Shown: positions 27,242 through 36,832, counted from the first letter of the stretch. The stretch is 64,000 nt of DNA from Sphingobacterium puteale (GCF_003627955.1 NZ_RBWS01000016.1:62001-126000); one strand, 5' to 3'. The notes: generated by a model from the letters alone, not told the origin. Translations and numbers: made by a program.

Positions 27242-27568
27242 AGTAAAATGATCAGTTTATTCGCTATGAAATTATTCATAATAATACATTTTTCAAAACC
27301 ACATTGATTATACGATACTAAAAAACGCCATAAATAGTTATTCTAAACTACAAATTCCAGTTGGGGATCAGCACGCTATGTTTCCTTAAATCACTTCAAT
27401 TAACTGGATTTCGCTGTATTTTCACCGGCGGAAAATCACTTCGAATGGACGAATGCTCCTAAAAAACCTCTTTATTCAGCGGATAATCGCAAATATTTAA
27501 TTTTCAATGCATAATAAATATTTTAATTCATTACCTTTATAGCATTGAAACAAAACTCAACACCAGCC
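27242..27568. other. Intergenic region with promoters
   Basis: Divergent region between the acetyltransferase (minus) and the cold-shock-domain gene (plus). A TACCTTTA near-match to the -7 element lies at 27530-27537. I see no RNA gene or other coding sequence here. Confidence 0.4.
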
Positions 27569-28381
27569 ATGTTTATCGGCGCTGTCAAATGGTTCGACAA
27601 TAACAAAGGATTTGGTACCCTTGCGTTACCTTCCGGAGAAGAACTCTTTGTGCATATACGCAGGTTTAAAATTCCTCCGGAGCATATTATTCAGCCTGCT
27701 GAGGTAATAGTCGGAGACAAAAAGTCTGACCCCAAGCGGAACGGTTACTTAGCCCACAACTGTAAAATCCTCAAGAGACCTGAAGATTGGAAATTCGTCA
27801 TCTCTCTCTTTGAAAAGGATCATATTGTACTCATCCCCGATAACCACGGCCACGAGCAAAAGCACAACCTCACCTCATTAGCAGCAAGACAATTATTACG
27901 AGCCCAGGGCAAAGACAACGTGGTTTCCATGTTGACCTCTCATTTTGACTTCCGTTTCAACAGCTCCATTTTCTTAGCTTATGCTGAATTGCTTGACAAA
28001 AGTATCTCAGGCATTTTTGAAAAAGAAATAGCATCTGAACTTCTCGCTCAGGTTTTCACATACTTTGGGAACCATGTTTCACATCAGATTTTATTCAGGG
28101 TATGGAAAGAAAGGATGTTCAGGTATATTGGCTATCCGGCCGATGGCGACTATGAGATTCCCGAAGAAGTGCTTAATCTGAACGCAACTGAGATAAATTA
28201 CGATGATTTAATACGAATCAGAGCTTACAGTTTTGGTAAATCTTTCTGTAATGATTTTGTAGAAGCATTATTTGACGATTTGGATACAATGGACAAGCAA
28301 GATATCGAGCCCTTAATTCCCTATATTGATTTCCTTGAAAACGAAGATTCCATTGAGAAAATCAATCTGATCATGCAGTAA
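27569..28381 (+). CDS. Cold-shock-domain protein with large unknown C-terminal domain
   Basis: 270 residues from the ATG at 27569; a TTG at 27545 would add eight residues. Residues 1-70 are a cold-shock (S1-like OB) domain: GAVKWFDNNKGFGTL contains the RNP1-like core and ELFVHIRRF the RNP2-like core (usually FVHxS). The remaining ~200 residues are helix-rich, acidic and not recognisable; they contain IVLIPDNHG, EKEIASELLAQVF and a C-terminal LIPYIDFLENEDS. Cold-shock domains bind single-stranded RNA or DNA. The gene is followed 11 bp later by a membrane protein gene, so the pair is probably co-expressed. Confidence 0.8.
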   Translation: MFIGAVKWFDNNKGFGTLALPSGEELFVHIRRFKIPPEHIIQPAEVIVGDKKSDPKRNGYLAHNCKILKRPEDWKFVISLFEKDHIVLIPDNHGHEQKHNLTSLAARQLLRAQGKDNVVSMLTSHFDFRFNSSIFLAYAELLDKSISGIFEKEIASELLAQVFTYFGNHVSHQILFRVWKERMFRYIGYPADGDYEIPEEVLNLNATEINYDDLIRIRAYSFGKSFCNDFVEALFDDLDTMDKQDIEPLIPYIDFLENEDSIEKINLIMQ

Positions 28382-28392
28382 AACGAAGCGGA

Positions 28393-28869
28393 ATGGGTTT
28401 GCCAGAATTATTATTCACATTACTAATCAAATTCTTATCGAGTCATTATTACATAATTGACTCTTTCCGTAACGATGATGACTTTTTAGCGGTACTGCTG
28501 CTGATGGGTTCTTTCGTGTTTCTGGCACTCACGGTCATCAGCATCCTTCTTGGTTTACTCTTTGTAGCAACAATCATCCTGCTTATTAGCGGCGGCATTA
28601 TTTCAACATCGGTTATCGTCGGAATACAACAGCGGTCAATAACCAAAGGTTTCAAAACTCTATTCCTTTCTTCAGCCATCGTGGGCAGCACTATAGTTTC
28701 CGTTATATTTTGTATTTTCCTGAATGCCGTCTATGATTGGCACAGCAATAATACGGCTATTTTAATCGGCATTGGCCTGGGCATTGTTTTGGGTATAGGA
28801 TTAGGTTTACTTACCTTCAAAGCCATGACTGAACTTTTCAGGTTTCTGACGAATAAATACCGGAAATAA
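28393..28869 (+). CDS. Small integral membrane protein
   Basis: 158 residues with about four transmembrane helices (~33-52, 53-73, 95-117, 123-145), including a glycine-zipper-like stretch GIGLGIVLGIGLGLL. No family recognised. It starts 11 bp after the cold-shock-domain gene. The GTG-free ATG start and compact spacing support translation. Function unknown. Confidence 0.65.
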   Translation: MGLPELLFTLLIKFLSSHYYIIDSFRNDDDFLAVLLLMGSFVFLALTVISILLGLLFVATIILLISGGIISTSVIVGIQQRSITKGFKTLFLSSAIVGSTIVSVIFCIFLNAVYDWHSNNTAILIGIGLGIVLGIGLGLLTFKAMTELFRFLTNKYRK

Positions 28870-28896
28870 CAGCCATCTTCACAAATTATCTCCTTC

Positions 28897-30684
28897 CTAT
28901 TCCACATATTTAAACCGAAGAGCAGTCAGACTCGCCTTATCACCATTGCCTTCGACCAACGAAACAGTTATTTTATATCGTCCAGCCTTTTCAAATTTCA
29001 TCCAGCCCCAGGGATACCAATTATAGACATGGGCCGACTCTTGTTGGTTTTGAACAACCTCGCCCGCTGAATTTTCAATACGCCATACCATCCGTCCTTC
29101 GCCTGCATAATTCATGTCTACCTGATAATAACCAGGTTTTTTGACAGCTATTTCATAGGAGAACTTACTTTTTTCTGTCCATTTACGGACCTGAACAACA
29201 TGTTTCCATTCACCAAATTTCTCCATCCACGATTTTCCTTCTTTATTACAGCCCTCCACCTCTCCAAAATCAACGGGAATAACGGTTTCCAGTGCTGGAT
29301 CAACTCCCAGCATTTCTTCGACCTGAGCTGTACCGTTTAATTTAATCTCGATGACAGATACCATCTTTTCGGGGGCAATTTTCGGAATATCAATTTTAAG
29401 CCAGTCCTTTTCAAATGTACAATTCAATTTTTCTTGATCTTTCGAACCCCGGAGTTTAATCGACTGAACCCCTTTGGTCAAGCCCGGAACGTATAAGGTT
29501 CCATCTGCAGGCCAATGATAGACCAGTAAGGAAATACGATCCCCCTGCACGGTGGCATCGCCCCAAGGTAGCGCATGCTTCCAAGGTGATGCTTGCGCAC
29601 CATAAACCGTTTCGGGATAACGCTTGATCCAAGCACCTGCATTGCGCAGAGCCAAACCCGCCTGATCCGGAATAGAACCATCCGGTTTCGGGCCTACATT
29701 CAGCATGTATGTTCCCCCACGTGCGACAGTTGATAGTGTGCGTTGTAATATCTCCCGGCTACTCTTCCAATTATTGTCATACCAAGCATAGCCCCAGGAA
29801 TCATTAGCCACATCAACCGTTTCCCAAATGCCATCCACATTCTCCCGAGGTACTTCCATGTCCCCGAGTGTAGAATAATCTCCCAGCCCATGCCCTACCC
29901 TTCCAGATACATATGCTCCCGGTTGATTTTTATGCACCAGTTCAACAAGCTTCTGTGCGTATTTTTTATCCATTCCACCCGGCGTATCAAACCATACCAG
30001 TTCTATAGGACCATAGCCTGTTGTAATTTGCTGTACCTCAGGATAGCATTTCTCCCAAAAGTAATCGTCAAAAGATTTCGCTTTACCCTGTGCATCAACC
30101 TTTGGGCCACCGTTTCCACCGGGATAAGTCCAATCCTGGTTTTGAGAATAATAAAATCCAAAACCGATGCCGCCTTCTTTACAAGCTTGCGCCAATTCAA
30201 TCATTGGATCGCGTTTAAAATCCGTCGCATTGACAATATTGAAGGGGTTAACTTTCGAATGGAACATTGAAAATCCGTCATGGTGTTTACTGGTAATAAC
30301 GATATAACGCATTCCGGCATCTTTTGCCAGCTTTACAATCGCTGTGGCATCAAACTGATCCGGATGAAAAGAAGACGCCGCCAATTTATATTCCGCAGGG
30401 GGAATATTCGCCATGCTCTTGTTCATCAGCCATTCTCCGATTCCATAATAGGTTTTTCCCTGCCATTTATTTGCTAATTGGGAATAAATACCCCAATGAA
30501 TAAATAGGGCATATTTGCCCTCCCGGAACAGCTTTCCCCTATTTTGTGAAACAGCACTTTTCCCGCTGCCACCATCCCACATCTCTTCCATTCGTTGCGC
30601 AAGGGCATAATATGCACATAATGTACTGATTGCTACCCCGAATACGATCGTTTTAAAACTCATCGCAAAAAACTTTTGATACAT
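28897..30684 (-). CDS. GH29 alpha-L-fucosidase
   Basis: 595 residues with a signal peptide (TIVFGVAISTLCAYYALAQ); the internal Met at 30663 is an equally good start. The GH29 (beta/alpha)8 barrel shows IHWGIYS, YIVITSKHHDGFSMF, FGFYYSQNQDW and the nucleophile region LVWFDTPGG, where the Asp is the expected catalytic residue. After the barrel come a beta-sandwich (residues ~340-440) and a C-terminal carbohydrate-binding-like domain (~480-595). It releases L-fucose from oligosaccharides in the periplasm. Its start lies 12 bp after the stop of the oxidoreductase gene, so these form an operon. Confidence 0.9.
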   Translation of the reverse strand: MYQKFFAMSFKTIVFGVAISTLCAYYALAQRMEEMWDGGSGKSAVSQNRGKLFREGKYALFIHWGIYSQLANKWQGKTYYGIGEWLMNKSMANIPPAEYKLAASSFHPDQFDATAIVKLAKDAGMRYIVITSKHHDGFSMFHSKVNPFNIVNATDFKRDPMIELAQACKEGGIGFGFYYSQNQDWTYPGGNGGPKVDAQGKAKSFDDYFWEKCYPEVQQITTGYGPIELVWFDTPGGMDKKYAQKLVELVHKNQPGAYVSGRVGHGLGDYSTLGDMEVPRENVDGIWETVDVANDSWGYAWYDNNWKSSREILQRTLSTVARGGTYMLNVGPKPDGSIPDQAGLALRNAGAWIKRYPETVYGAQASPWKHALPWGDATVQGDRISLLVYHWPADGTLYVPGLTKGVQSIKLRGSKDQEKLNCTFEKDWLKIDIPKIAPEKMVSVIEIKLNGTAQVEEMLGVDPALETVIPVDFGEVEGCNKEGKSWMEKFGEWKHVVQVRKWTEKSKFSYEIAVKKPGYYQVDMNYAGEGRMVWRIENSAGEVVQNQQESAHVYNWYPWGWMKFEKAGRYKITVSLVEGNGDKASLTALRFKYVE

Positions 30685-30696
30685 CCGTATGCAACA

Positions 30697-31980
30697 TTAT
30701 ACCTTAGGCATACTATACCCGTTTTGATAAATTTTAGCCAGATAGCGATCTGCATCTTTATCATTGAAAGTGCGCTTATTTTTATCCCAGTACAGCTTCT
30801 TTTTGCTTCGATAAGCAATATTCCCCATCTGGGAAAAAATGGCAATATGGGCACCCGCCTCGATCGGCGCATGCAGTTCTTCACTGGATTTATTGCGAAC
30901 AGCTTCTATAAAATTGATCATATGTTTATCCAGTCCATTATCTTTTGATGGCTGAAATACGACAGCTTCCATACGGCCTTTTTCAGGAATAACCTCCCAG
31001 CCTTCACGATTGACCACCAATGTGCCATTATTACCGATAAAAGCGACCCCATGTGTTTTTTGATAAGGCCCGAGATCTATTCCCGTTGCCTGTTCCCACT
31101 GGACATTGAATCCGTCAAACTCGTACACTGTAGTTAAACTATCCGGAGTTTCAGCCGCATCATCAGGATAAGCAAATTTTCCTCCGGCGGCCATAACGGA
31201 TACCGGATCAGAAACTTTCATTCCGATCAGGGCATAGTCCAACATATGAACGCCCCAATCCGTCATCAGCCCCCCCGCATAATCCCAGTACCACCTAAAA
31301 TTAAAATGAAAACGATTGGGATTGAAAGACCGCTTTGGTGCAGGTCCGAGCCACTTATCATAATGAACACCTGCAGGCACCGCAGCATCCGCCAGTACAG
31401 GAATACTTTTCATCCAACCTTGATAAGCCCAAGCTTTGACCAAACGAATTTTACCAAGTTTCCCCCCATGCACAAAATCCATTGCATCTCTAAAATGCTG
31501 TTGGCTACGTTGCCACTGTCCCACTTGTACAACCCGTTTATACTTTTTTGCAGCGGCAACCATGACTTCACATTCCCGAATGGAATTTCCAATAGGTTTT
31601 TCAACATATACATCTTTACCCGCTGCAACCGCATCTACCATCTGTAAACAATGCCAATGGTCGGGTGTAGCGATGATCACAACATCCACATCATTCGCCC
31701 GGAGTAAATCTTTGTAATCAATATAGGTTTTGACTGTAATATTTCGTTTTTTTAATTCTTCCACTCGGTTGCTGAGTATATTTTCATCTACGTCACAAAG
31801 TGCTGTACATTGGACACCGGGAACTTTCAATATCGCATTTAGATTGGACCAGCCCATTCCGTTTACGCCGACCAGCCCGACACGCACAGTTCGAGATTCC
31901 CTGCCGAAAACAGGTGTATTGGCAAATAGCACTGAGGCCGTCAGGATCCCGGTATTACGGAGAAAATCTTTTCTTTTCAT
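30697..31980 (-). CDS. Gfo/Idh/MocA-family oxidoreductase, exported
   Basis: 427 residues. The N-terminus (MKRKDFLRNTGILTASVLF) is a signal of the type seen in exported members of this family in Bacteroidota. The Rossmann fold follows: VRVGLVGVNGMGWSNL binds NAD(P), then CDVDENIL, IIATPDHWHCLQMVDAVAAGKDVYVEKPIGNS, where EKP contains the conserved catalytic-region Lys. The C-terminal alpha/beta domain includes WYWDYAGGLMTDWGVHMLD. Such enzymes oxidise or isomerise sugars and glycosides. It precedes the fucosidase by 12 bp and follows the flavoprotein gene by 163 bp. Confidence 0.9.
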   Translation of the reverse strand: MKRKDFLRNTGILTASVLFANTPVFGRESRTVRVGLVGVNGMGWSNLNAILKVPGVQCTALCDVDENILSNRVEELKKRNITVKTYIDYKDLLRANDVDVVIIATPDHWHCLQMVDAVAAGKDVYVEKPIGNSIRECEVMVAAAKKYKRVVQVGQWQRSQQHFRDAMDFVHGGKLGKIRLVKAWAYQGWMKSIPVLADAAVPAGVHYDKWLGPAPKRSFNPNRFHFNFRWYWDYAGGLMTDWGVHMLDYALIGMKVSDPVSVMAAGGKFAYPDDAAETPDSLTTVYEFDGFNVQWEQATGIDLGPYQKTHGVAFIGNNGTLVVNREGWEVIPEKGRMEAVVFQPSKDNGLDKHMINFIEAVRNKSSEELHAPIEAGAHIAIFSQMGNIAYRSKKKLYWDKNKRTFNDKDADRYLAKIYQNGYSMPKV

Positions 31981-32143
31981 TGTTTAATTTGGTTTAGTTT
32001 GTTTTATTTTGATTAGATCTATCATCTTTTTGGTAAAGACGACTCATGCAGCACTTTCCCTACAGATAACTAATATAACATTTAATCATGAAGATCAGGA
32101 AAAATAAGGAAATTCTCTTTCCATTGAAATGAGTTTTACATTT

Positions 32144-33823
32144 TCAGAAAGTAGCCGCCGGTCTTCCCGCGATGTGCCTTCCAGCTTTCATGCCCGAAAA
32201 AATGCAACCGCCCAAAAATGTCCCTTCCAATGCTCTGTATCCGTGCATGCCTCCGCCTCCAAAACCAGCCACCTCTCCGGCAGCATACAGTCCTTCGATA
32301 ATTTGGTCCTCTACTGTCAGAACCTGTGCATCAAGGTTCGTCTTAATCCCGCCCAGCGTCTTACGTGTCAGCACATGTAGCCGTACAGCAATCAATGGTC
32401 CATTCCTCGGATCCAATATCTTATGTGGAGAAGCAACTCTTCCTAGCCTATCGCCGAGATATTTTCGCGTACTACGGATATAATTGACCTGGGTGTCTTT
32501 CGTAAATTTGTTATCCAATTCACGGTCTCTTGCCAGGATCTGTGATTCAATAAATTCATAATTTAACAGATCATCTCCGGAAAGGAGATTCATTCTTCGT
32601 ACCAGCTCCGATAATGTGTCCGAAACGATAAAATCCACCCCATGCTCCTTAAATGCCTCAACCGGTCCAGGCGCCTTGGCACCGAAAATCCGTTGGAGGA
32701 AGAGTTTATAATCCCTATTAGTGATATCTGGATTTTGTTCGGAGCCGGAAAGCGCAAATTCTTTTTTAATGATTTTCTGTGTCAAAATAAACCAGGAATA
32801 CGAATAACCACTATGTTGTATATGCTTTAGCGTACCCAAGGTGTCAAATCCCGGTAAAAAAGGCGCCGGAAGTCTATTACCTTTCGCATCGAACCAAAGA
32901 GAGGAAGGACCAGGTAAAATACGTATACCATGATTGGGCCAAATCGGATTCCAGTTCTGGATACCTTCGGTATAATGCCACATGCGATCTTTATTGATCG
33001 TGTGGGCGCCGATCTGTTCAGCGACCGCAATCATCTTTCCGTCTACATATGCGGGAACTCCAGAGATCATCGCGGATGGAGCTGTACCCAGCCGTTCAGG
33101 CCAGTTCTTTCGTACAAGTTCGTGATTGGCGCCAAGCCCGCCCGAAGCAACGACAACGTGCGGCGCATGATATTCGAAGGTGTCAATGACATTTCTATTG
33201 GTCGCAGCCCCCCTTTCCTTATCATCATCTTCTAAAATATCACCAAATACCCCTTTTATCGCATCATTTTCCATAATCAACCTGGTAACACGATGCCTAA
33301 ATTTAAATTGCAAGAGTCCATTTTGTTCCGCAGTATAGGCCTTTTCAATAAAGGGTTTAACGACTCCTGTTCCAGTACCCCAACTTACATGAAATCTGGG
33401 AACCGAATTTCCGTGACCGGAAGCACGGCCATCTCCACGCTCAGCCCAGCCTACCATAAACATGAATTTAATACCTAGCTTCGTTACATACGCGTATTTC
33501 TCACCGGCCGCGAATTTCAAGTAGGCATCGACCCATTGACGGGGCCAGTAATCAGTTGCCCGATCAAAACCTGCGGTACCGAACCAATCTTGCTGCGCCA
33601 GCTCCAAAGAATCTTTGATCCCCATACGACGTTGTTGTGGTGAATTGATAAAAAATAGACCGCCAAAAGACCAAAATGCCTGTCCCCCGATATTTCTTTC
33701 GGTCTCTTGATCCAATAGAAGTACTTTCTTTCCTACATTGGTAATTTCCATTGCCGCAGTTAATCCTGCCAGACCAGTCCCGATAATGATAGCATCAGGT
33801 TTAAATTCTTCTTCTATCCGCAT
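32144..33823 (-). CDS. FAD-dependent dehydrogenase (FAD-binding dehydrogenase/KstD-like)
   Basis: 559 residues. The N-terminal dinucleotide-binding motif is AIIIGTGLAGLTAAMEI with the acidic end of strand 2 in LLLDQE. The GGQAFWSFGGLFF stretch and the C-terminal FAD contacts (GLYAAGEVAGFGGGGMHGYRALEGTFLGGCIFSGM) are typical of the flavoprotein group that includes fumarate reductase and 3-ketosteroid dehydrogenases. No signal peptide, so cytosolic. Substrate unknown. It is the first gene of the minus-strand group that includes the exported oxidoreductase and the GH29 fucosidase. Confidence 0.85.
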   Translation of the reverse strand: MRIEEEFKPDAIIIGTGLAGLTAAMEITNVGKKVLLLDQETERNIGGQAFWSFGGLFFINSPQQRRMGIKDSLELAQQDWFGTAGFDRATDYWPRQWVDAYLKFAAGEKYAYVTKLGIKFMFMVGWAERGDGRASGHGNSVPRFHVSWGTGTGVVKPFIEKAYTAEQNGLLQFKFRHRVTRLIMENDAIKGVFGDILEDDDKERGAATNRNVIDTFEYHAPHVVVASGGLGANHELVRKNWPERLGTAPSAMISGVPAYVDGKMIAVAEQIGAHTINKDRMWHYTEGIQNWNPIWPNHGIRILPGPSSLWFDAKGNRLPAPFLPGFDTLGTLKHIQHSGYSYSWFILTQKIIKKEFALSGSEQNPDITNRDYKLFLQRIFGAKAPGPVEAFKEHGVDFIVSDTLSELVRRMNLLSGDDLLNYEFIESQILARDRELDNKFTKDTQVNYIRSTRKYLGDRLGRVASPHKILDPRNGPLIAVRLHVLTRKTLGGIKTNLDAQVLTVEDQIIEGLYAAGEVAGFGGGGMHGYRALEGTFLGGCIFSGMKAGRHIAGRPAATF

Positions 33824-33899
33824 ACGCTATATATCAATGTTCTATATTCTTTAAGGTTTCGTGCAGTTAGTTCACTTTTGTCTCCCCTAAATTTACCTG

Positions 33900-33925
33900 T
33901 TTCTCTTTTGATGTACAAAGAGAAA
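33900..33925. promoter_or_regulatory. Perfect inverted repeat in divergent promoter region
   Basis: TTTCTCTTT (33900-33908) and AAAGAGAAA (33917-33925) with an 8-bp spacer, between the flavoprotein gene (minus) and the aldo/keto reductase gene (plus). Operator function is inferred. Confidence 0.35.
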
Positions 33926-34016
33926 TAAAATTCAAGCTGTAAAAAGAAGGTCAATCTATAATTAAAATTATATACAATTGTAATTTAACTTATTTTAATG
34001 ATAGAAATTACTGTTC

Positions 34017-34024
34017 TACCTTTG
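34017..34024 (+). promoter_or_regulatory. TAnnTTTG -7 promoter element
   Basis: TACCTTTG about 95 bp upstream of the aldo/keto reductase start; matches the Bacteroidota housekeeping -7 element. Confidence 0.45.
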
Positions 34025-34119
34025 CACTATCAATCCTTGGAATCATCGTATTGAGCAAGTCGCCCTCTTTTGATTTGATGAAAATATTCAGAGGGCAGTA
34101 AAGATTAAAATAACAAAAT

Positions 34120-35103
34120 ATGGAATACAGAAAATTAGGAAGAACAGATTTGGAACTTTCAGTAATCACCTATGGTGCTTTCGCCATTGGAGGAAATATG
34201 TGGGGTGGTAATGAGAAAAAAGACTCTATCGAATCGGTACGAGCTTCTATTGATCATGGAGTTACCACGCTAGATACAGCTCCTTTCTATGGCTTCGGTT
34301 TAAGTGAAGAGATGATAGGCGAAGCGATAAAAGGTTACGATAGGTCTAAAATTCAGTTGTTGACCAAATTTGGTTTACTATGGGACGGAAGTAATCAGGG
34401 TAAAGGTGAATTTTTCTTTGATGCCGAGGAAAATGGCAAAACTATCCCTGTTTACAAATATGCCTCAAAGGCCAGTGTGATTAAAGAAGTCGAAAACAGC
34501 CTAAAACGCCTGCAATCGGACTATATAGACTTATTGCAAATCCATTGGCCAGATAATACTACACCCATTGCTGAAACAATGGAAGCCTTAGATTTACTTT
34601 TGCAACAAGGAAAAATTCGTGCAGCGGGTGTAAGCAATTATAGTGTTGAGCAAGTTTCGGAAGCTCAGAATTCAATCCAGATCGCAAGCAATCAGGTCGG
34701 TTACAGTATGCTAAACCGTGGCATTGAGCAAGATCTTGTACCTTATGCACAACAGCATGATTTGAGCATCATTGTTTATAGCCCAATGGAACGTGGCCTA
34801 CTTACAGGTAAATACTTTAGTGAAGGTAAATTGAAAGAAAATGATCACCGTAACGGCTACTTTCAGCAATTTGATCTCAAAAAAGTACAAACCTTCTTAG
34901 ATACCATCAGTCCAGTGGCAGCTGATAAAGGCGTTACGCTCTCACAATTGGTACTGCGGTGGACAAGCTTGCAACCTGCTATAACCGTTGTATTAGCTGG
35001 AGCGCGAAACGCTGACCAGGCTATTGCAAATGCAGAAGCTACAGCAATCGATCTCACGATAGATGAGCTATCATTTATCAATGGCGCCTTGGCCAAGATT
35101 TAA
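34120..35103 (+). CDS. Aldo/keto reductase
   Basis: 327 residues with the complete AKR (beta/alpha)8 barrel: catalytic Asp/Tyr region LDTAPFYGFGLSEEMIG, Lys in LLTKFG, and the pattern YIDLLQIHWPD with the active-site His. Further signatures are AAGVSNYSVEQV and the NADP-binding C-terminal PAITVVLAGARNADQA. It reduces a sugar or aldehyde with NADPH; the exact substrate cannot be read. The closest subgroup appears to be the general-stress Yhdn-like AKRs. A hairpin follows the gene. Confidence 0.92.
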   Translation: MEYRKLGRTDLELSVITYGAFAIGGNMWGGNEKKDSIESVRASIDHGVTTLDTAPFYGFGLSEEMIGEAIKGYDRSKIQLLTKFGLLWDGSNQGKGEFFFDAEENGKTIPVYKYASKASVIKEVENSLKRLQSDYIDLLQIHWPDNTTPIAETMEALDLLLQQGKIRAAGVSNYSVEQVSEAQNSIQIASNQVGYSMLNRGIEQDLVPYAQQHDLSIIVYSPMERGLLTGKYFSEGKLKENDHRNGYFQQFDLKKVQTFLDTISPVAADKGVTLSQLVLRWTSLQPAITVVLAGARNADQAIANAEATAIDLTIDELSFINGALAKI

Positions 35104-35119
35104 ATTTTAGGCATAGAAA

Positions 35120-35167
35120 AACTCTTATGACAGTACTCCACTTCAGTGCTGTCCTGTTATAAGAGTT
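35120..35167. terminator. Hairpin after the aldo/keto reductase
   Basis: Nested inverted repeat: AACTCTTAT (35120-35128) with ATAAGAGTT (35159-35167), and inside GACAG with CTGTC. There is no T run, so termination is uncertain. Confidence 0.45.
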
Positions 35168-35295
35168 GAAAATTTGCTATTGTAACTGTCATTTGATTAA
35201 AGACTGCCTACCACTAGTTTTCATTTTGACCAGCCATAGCATCGGAATTGATACCTATAAGCGTTGAAATCTATCGCCGGCCTGTCACTGGTCAC

Positions 35296-36279
35296 TTATT
35301 TTATTTTGGCAAAACAATCAATAATCTCCATTAAAGTCACTGCTTCCTCCATAGATGCAGGATTTGGACCATTCCCCTCAAAGAAAGCCACTGTACTAGC
35401 GATCATGGGATATTGTATATGCTCAGGATGCTCAAACACAAATTCATTCTCTTCATCATCAGATTGAACGGCTACCGAATTGCCAAATATGGAAAAGGTA
35501 ATCTTCCCGCGGCTACCTATGATCTCACAGTGATCTACCTGATCTTCTTGCCTGACATTAAAACACCAGCTTCCATTAAAAACAACTTGATGCTCAAATA
35601 ATATAGTTCCAGTTGTTTGATCTGCGACAGCAGAGGCTACATCCTGAATCTGGCTAAATCCTTCAAAAGAAATCGGTAAGCCAAAAAAATACAACATCAG
35701 ATCCAATTGATGTGGTGCAAGATCAAAAAAATATCCACCTCCGGATATTGTTGGGTCTGTGCGCCAGTCTGCCGCCCCCTTGGTCACTAAATCCGGCGAC
35801 CGACTCTGCCATAACCGGAGCTGGACAGTACGAACTGTTCCTATCCGCCCTGTGTCCAGCAACTCTTTTACTTTGAGAAATAGCGGTAACTGTCTTCGAT
35901 AATGCGCAACGACAAGCTTGCCATTAGTCTTCCTGACAACATCCAAAAGCAGTCTTGCTTCATGTGCATTTAAGGTAACCGGTTTCTCGATATAAACATC
36001 TTTTCCGGCTGCTAGCGCCTTCAATGCATAGTCAAAATGCGAAGACGGTGGAGTCGCAATATAAATAGCATTCAATGCCGGATTGTCCAACAAGTCTTCG
36101 ACCTTCGAATACCAATGCGAAACTTGGTGTCTATGGGCATAATCGGCAGCTTTAGCGGCATCTCTCCGCATTACAGCCAATAATCTACTATCTTTAACTT
36201 TATTAAACGCGGGACCGCTTTTTTTCTCTGTCACATCACCGCACCCTATGATTCCCCACCTTACCTTTGCATCTTCCAT
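35296..36279 (-). CDS. Gfo/Idh/MocA-family oxidoreductase, cytosolic
   Basis: 327 residues without signal peptide. Rossmann motif VRWGIIGCGDVTEKK near residue 5, IYIATPPSSHFDYALKALAAGKDVYIEKPVTLN, and the C-terminal GGGYFFDLAPHQLDLMLYFFG, which carries the conserved His/Asp region. Oxidises or reduces sugar-like substrates with NAD(P). Distinct in sequence from the exported member at 30697-31980. First or second gene of a minus-strand run with the two genes upstream (36318-37822). Confidence 0.92.
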   Translation of the reverse strand: MEDAKVRWGIIGCGDVTEKKSGPAFNKVKDSRLLAVMRRDAAKAADYAHRHQVSHWYSKVEDLLDNPALNAIYIATPPSSHFDYALKALAAGKDVYIEKPVTLNAHEARLLLDVVRKTNGKLVVAHYRRQLPLFLKVKELLDTGRIGTVRTVQLRLWQSRSPDLVTKGAADWRTDPTISGGGYFFDLAPHQLDLMLYFFGLPISFEGFSQIQDVASAVADQTTGTILFEHQVVFNGSWCFNVRQEDQVDHCEIIGSRGKITFSIFGNSVAVQSDDEENEFVFEHPEHIQYPMIASTVAFFEGNGPNPASMEEAVTLMEIIDCFAKIK

Positions 36280-36317
36280 TTTATTTATTTTTTGAACTAA
36301 TCCCCCAACAAAAATTT

Positions 36318-36809
36318 TTATTCCGGTTTCAGGCGCCCGATAAACGCATTTTTACCAAGCAAAAATCCAATTGCCTTTTCAATATTTTTACGTCGGCTGT
36401 CATCGGTCTTTAGAAAAGAAATATAACGGATAATCTCCTTTCTTTTGGATGGTGCCAAACGGTCAAAGACTGTTTTAGCTTCTTCATTTTCTAATAATGC
36501 CTGCTCTAGTTCGGGATGCGGGAGCAGACTTCGGTCTTCCGGATCAAAAACAACAGATAATTCCAATATTTCACCGATTCGTTTAGGTGAATTTGGCAAC
36601 ATTTGGGTGTTGATATACAATCGCCACTCGCCCTTATACCGTAATAGGGTCTGATTATAATCTTTACCATTTACCTTCCCACTGATAGGGATATATCCCT
36701 TATCCACTCCAGCTTCGGCGAAGAGATTATGTAAAATTTCATCAGGCACAAAAACAAAAGGATTGATTCCTATTATCTCCAATTTGGCTTTAAAGACCGA
36801 CATATACAT
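36318..36809 (-). CDS. DUF1905/YdeI-type protein
   Basis: 163 residues; a second Met at 36803 may be the start. Residues ~5-90 match DUF1905 (FKAKLEIIGINPFVFVP, GYIPISGKVNG, YINTQMLP). Residues ~95-155 match the YdeI/OmpD-associated domain with LAPSKRKEIIRYISFLKTDDSRRKNIEKAI. Members have no defined biochemical role; YdeI has been linked to peptide and stress resistance. Short gaps to both neighbours (38 bp and 23 bp) suggest co-transcription with the oxidoreductases. Confidence 0.82.
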   Translation of the reverse strand: MYMSVFKAKLEIIGINPFVFVPDEILHNLFAEAGVDKGYIPISGKVNGKDYNQTLLRYKGEWRLYINTQMLPNSPKRIGEILELSVVFDPEDRSLLPHPELEQALLENEEAKTVFDRLAPSKRKEIIRYISFLKTDDSRRKNIEKAIGFLLGKNAFIGRLKPE

Positions 36810-36832
36810 TGCTATTTATCATTCGTTAAAAA

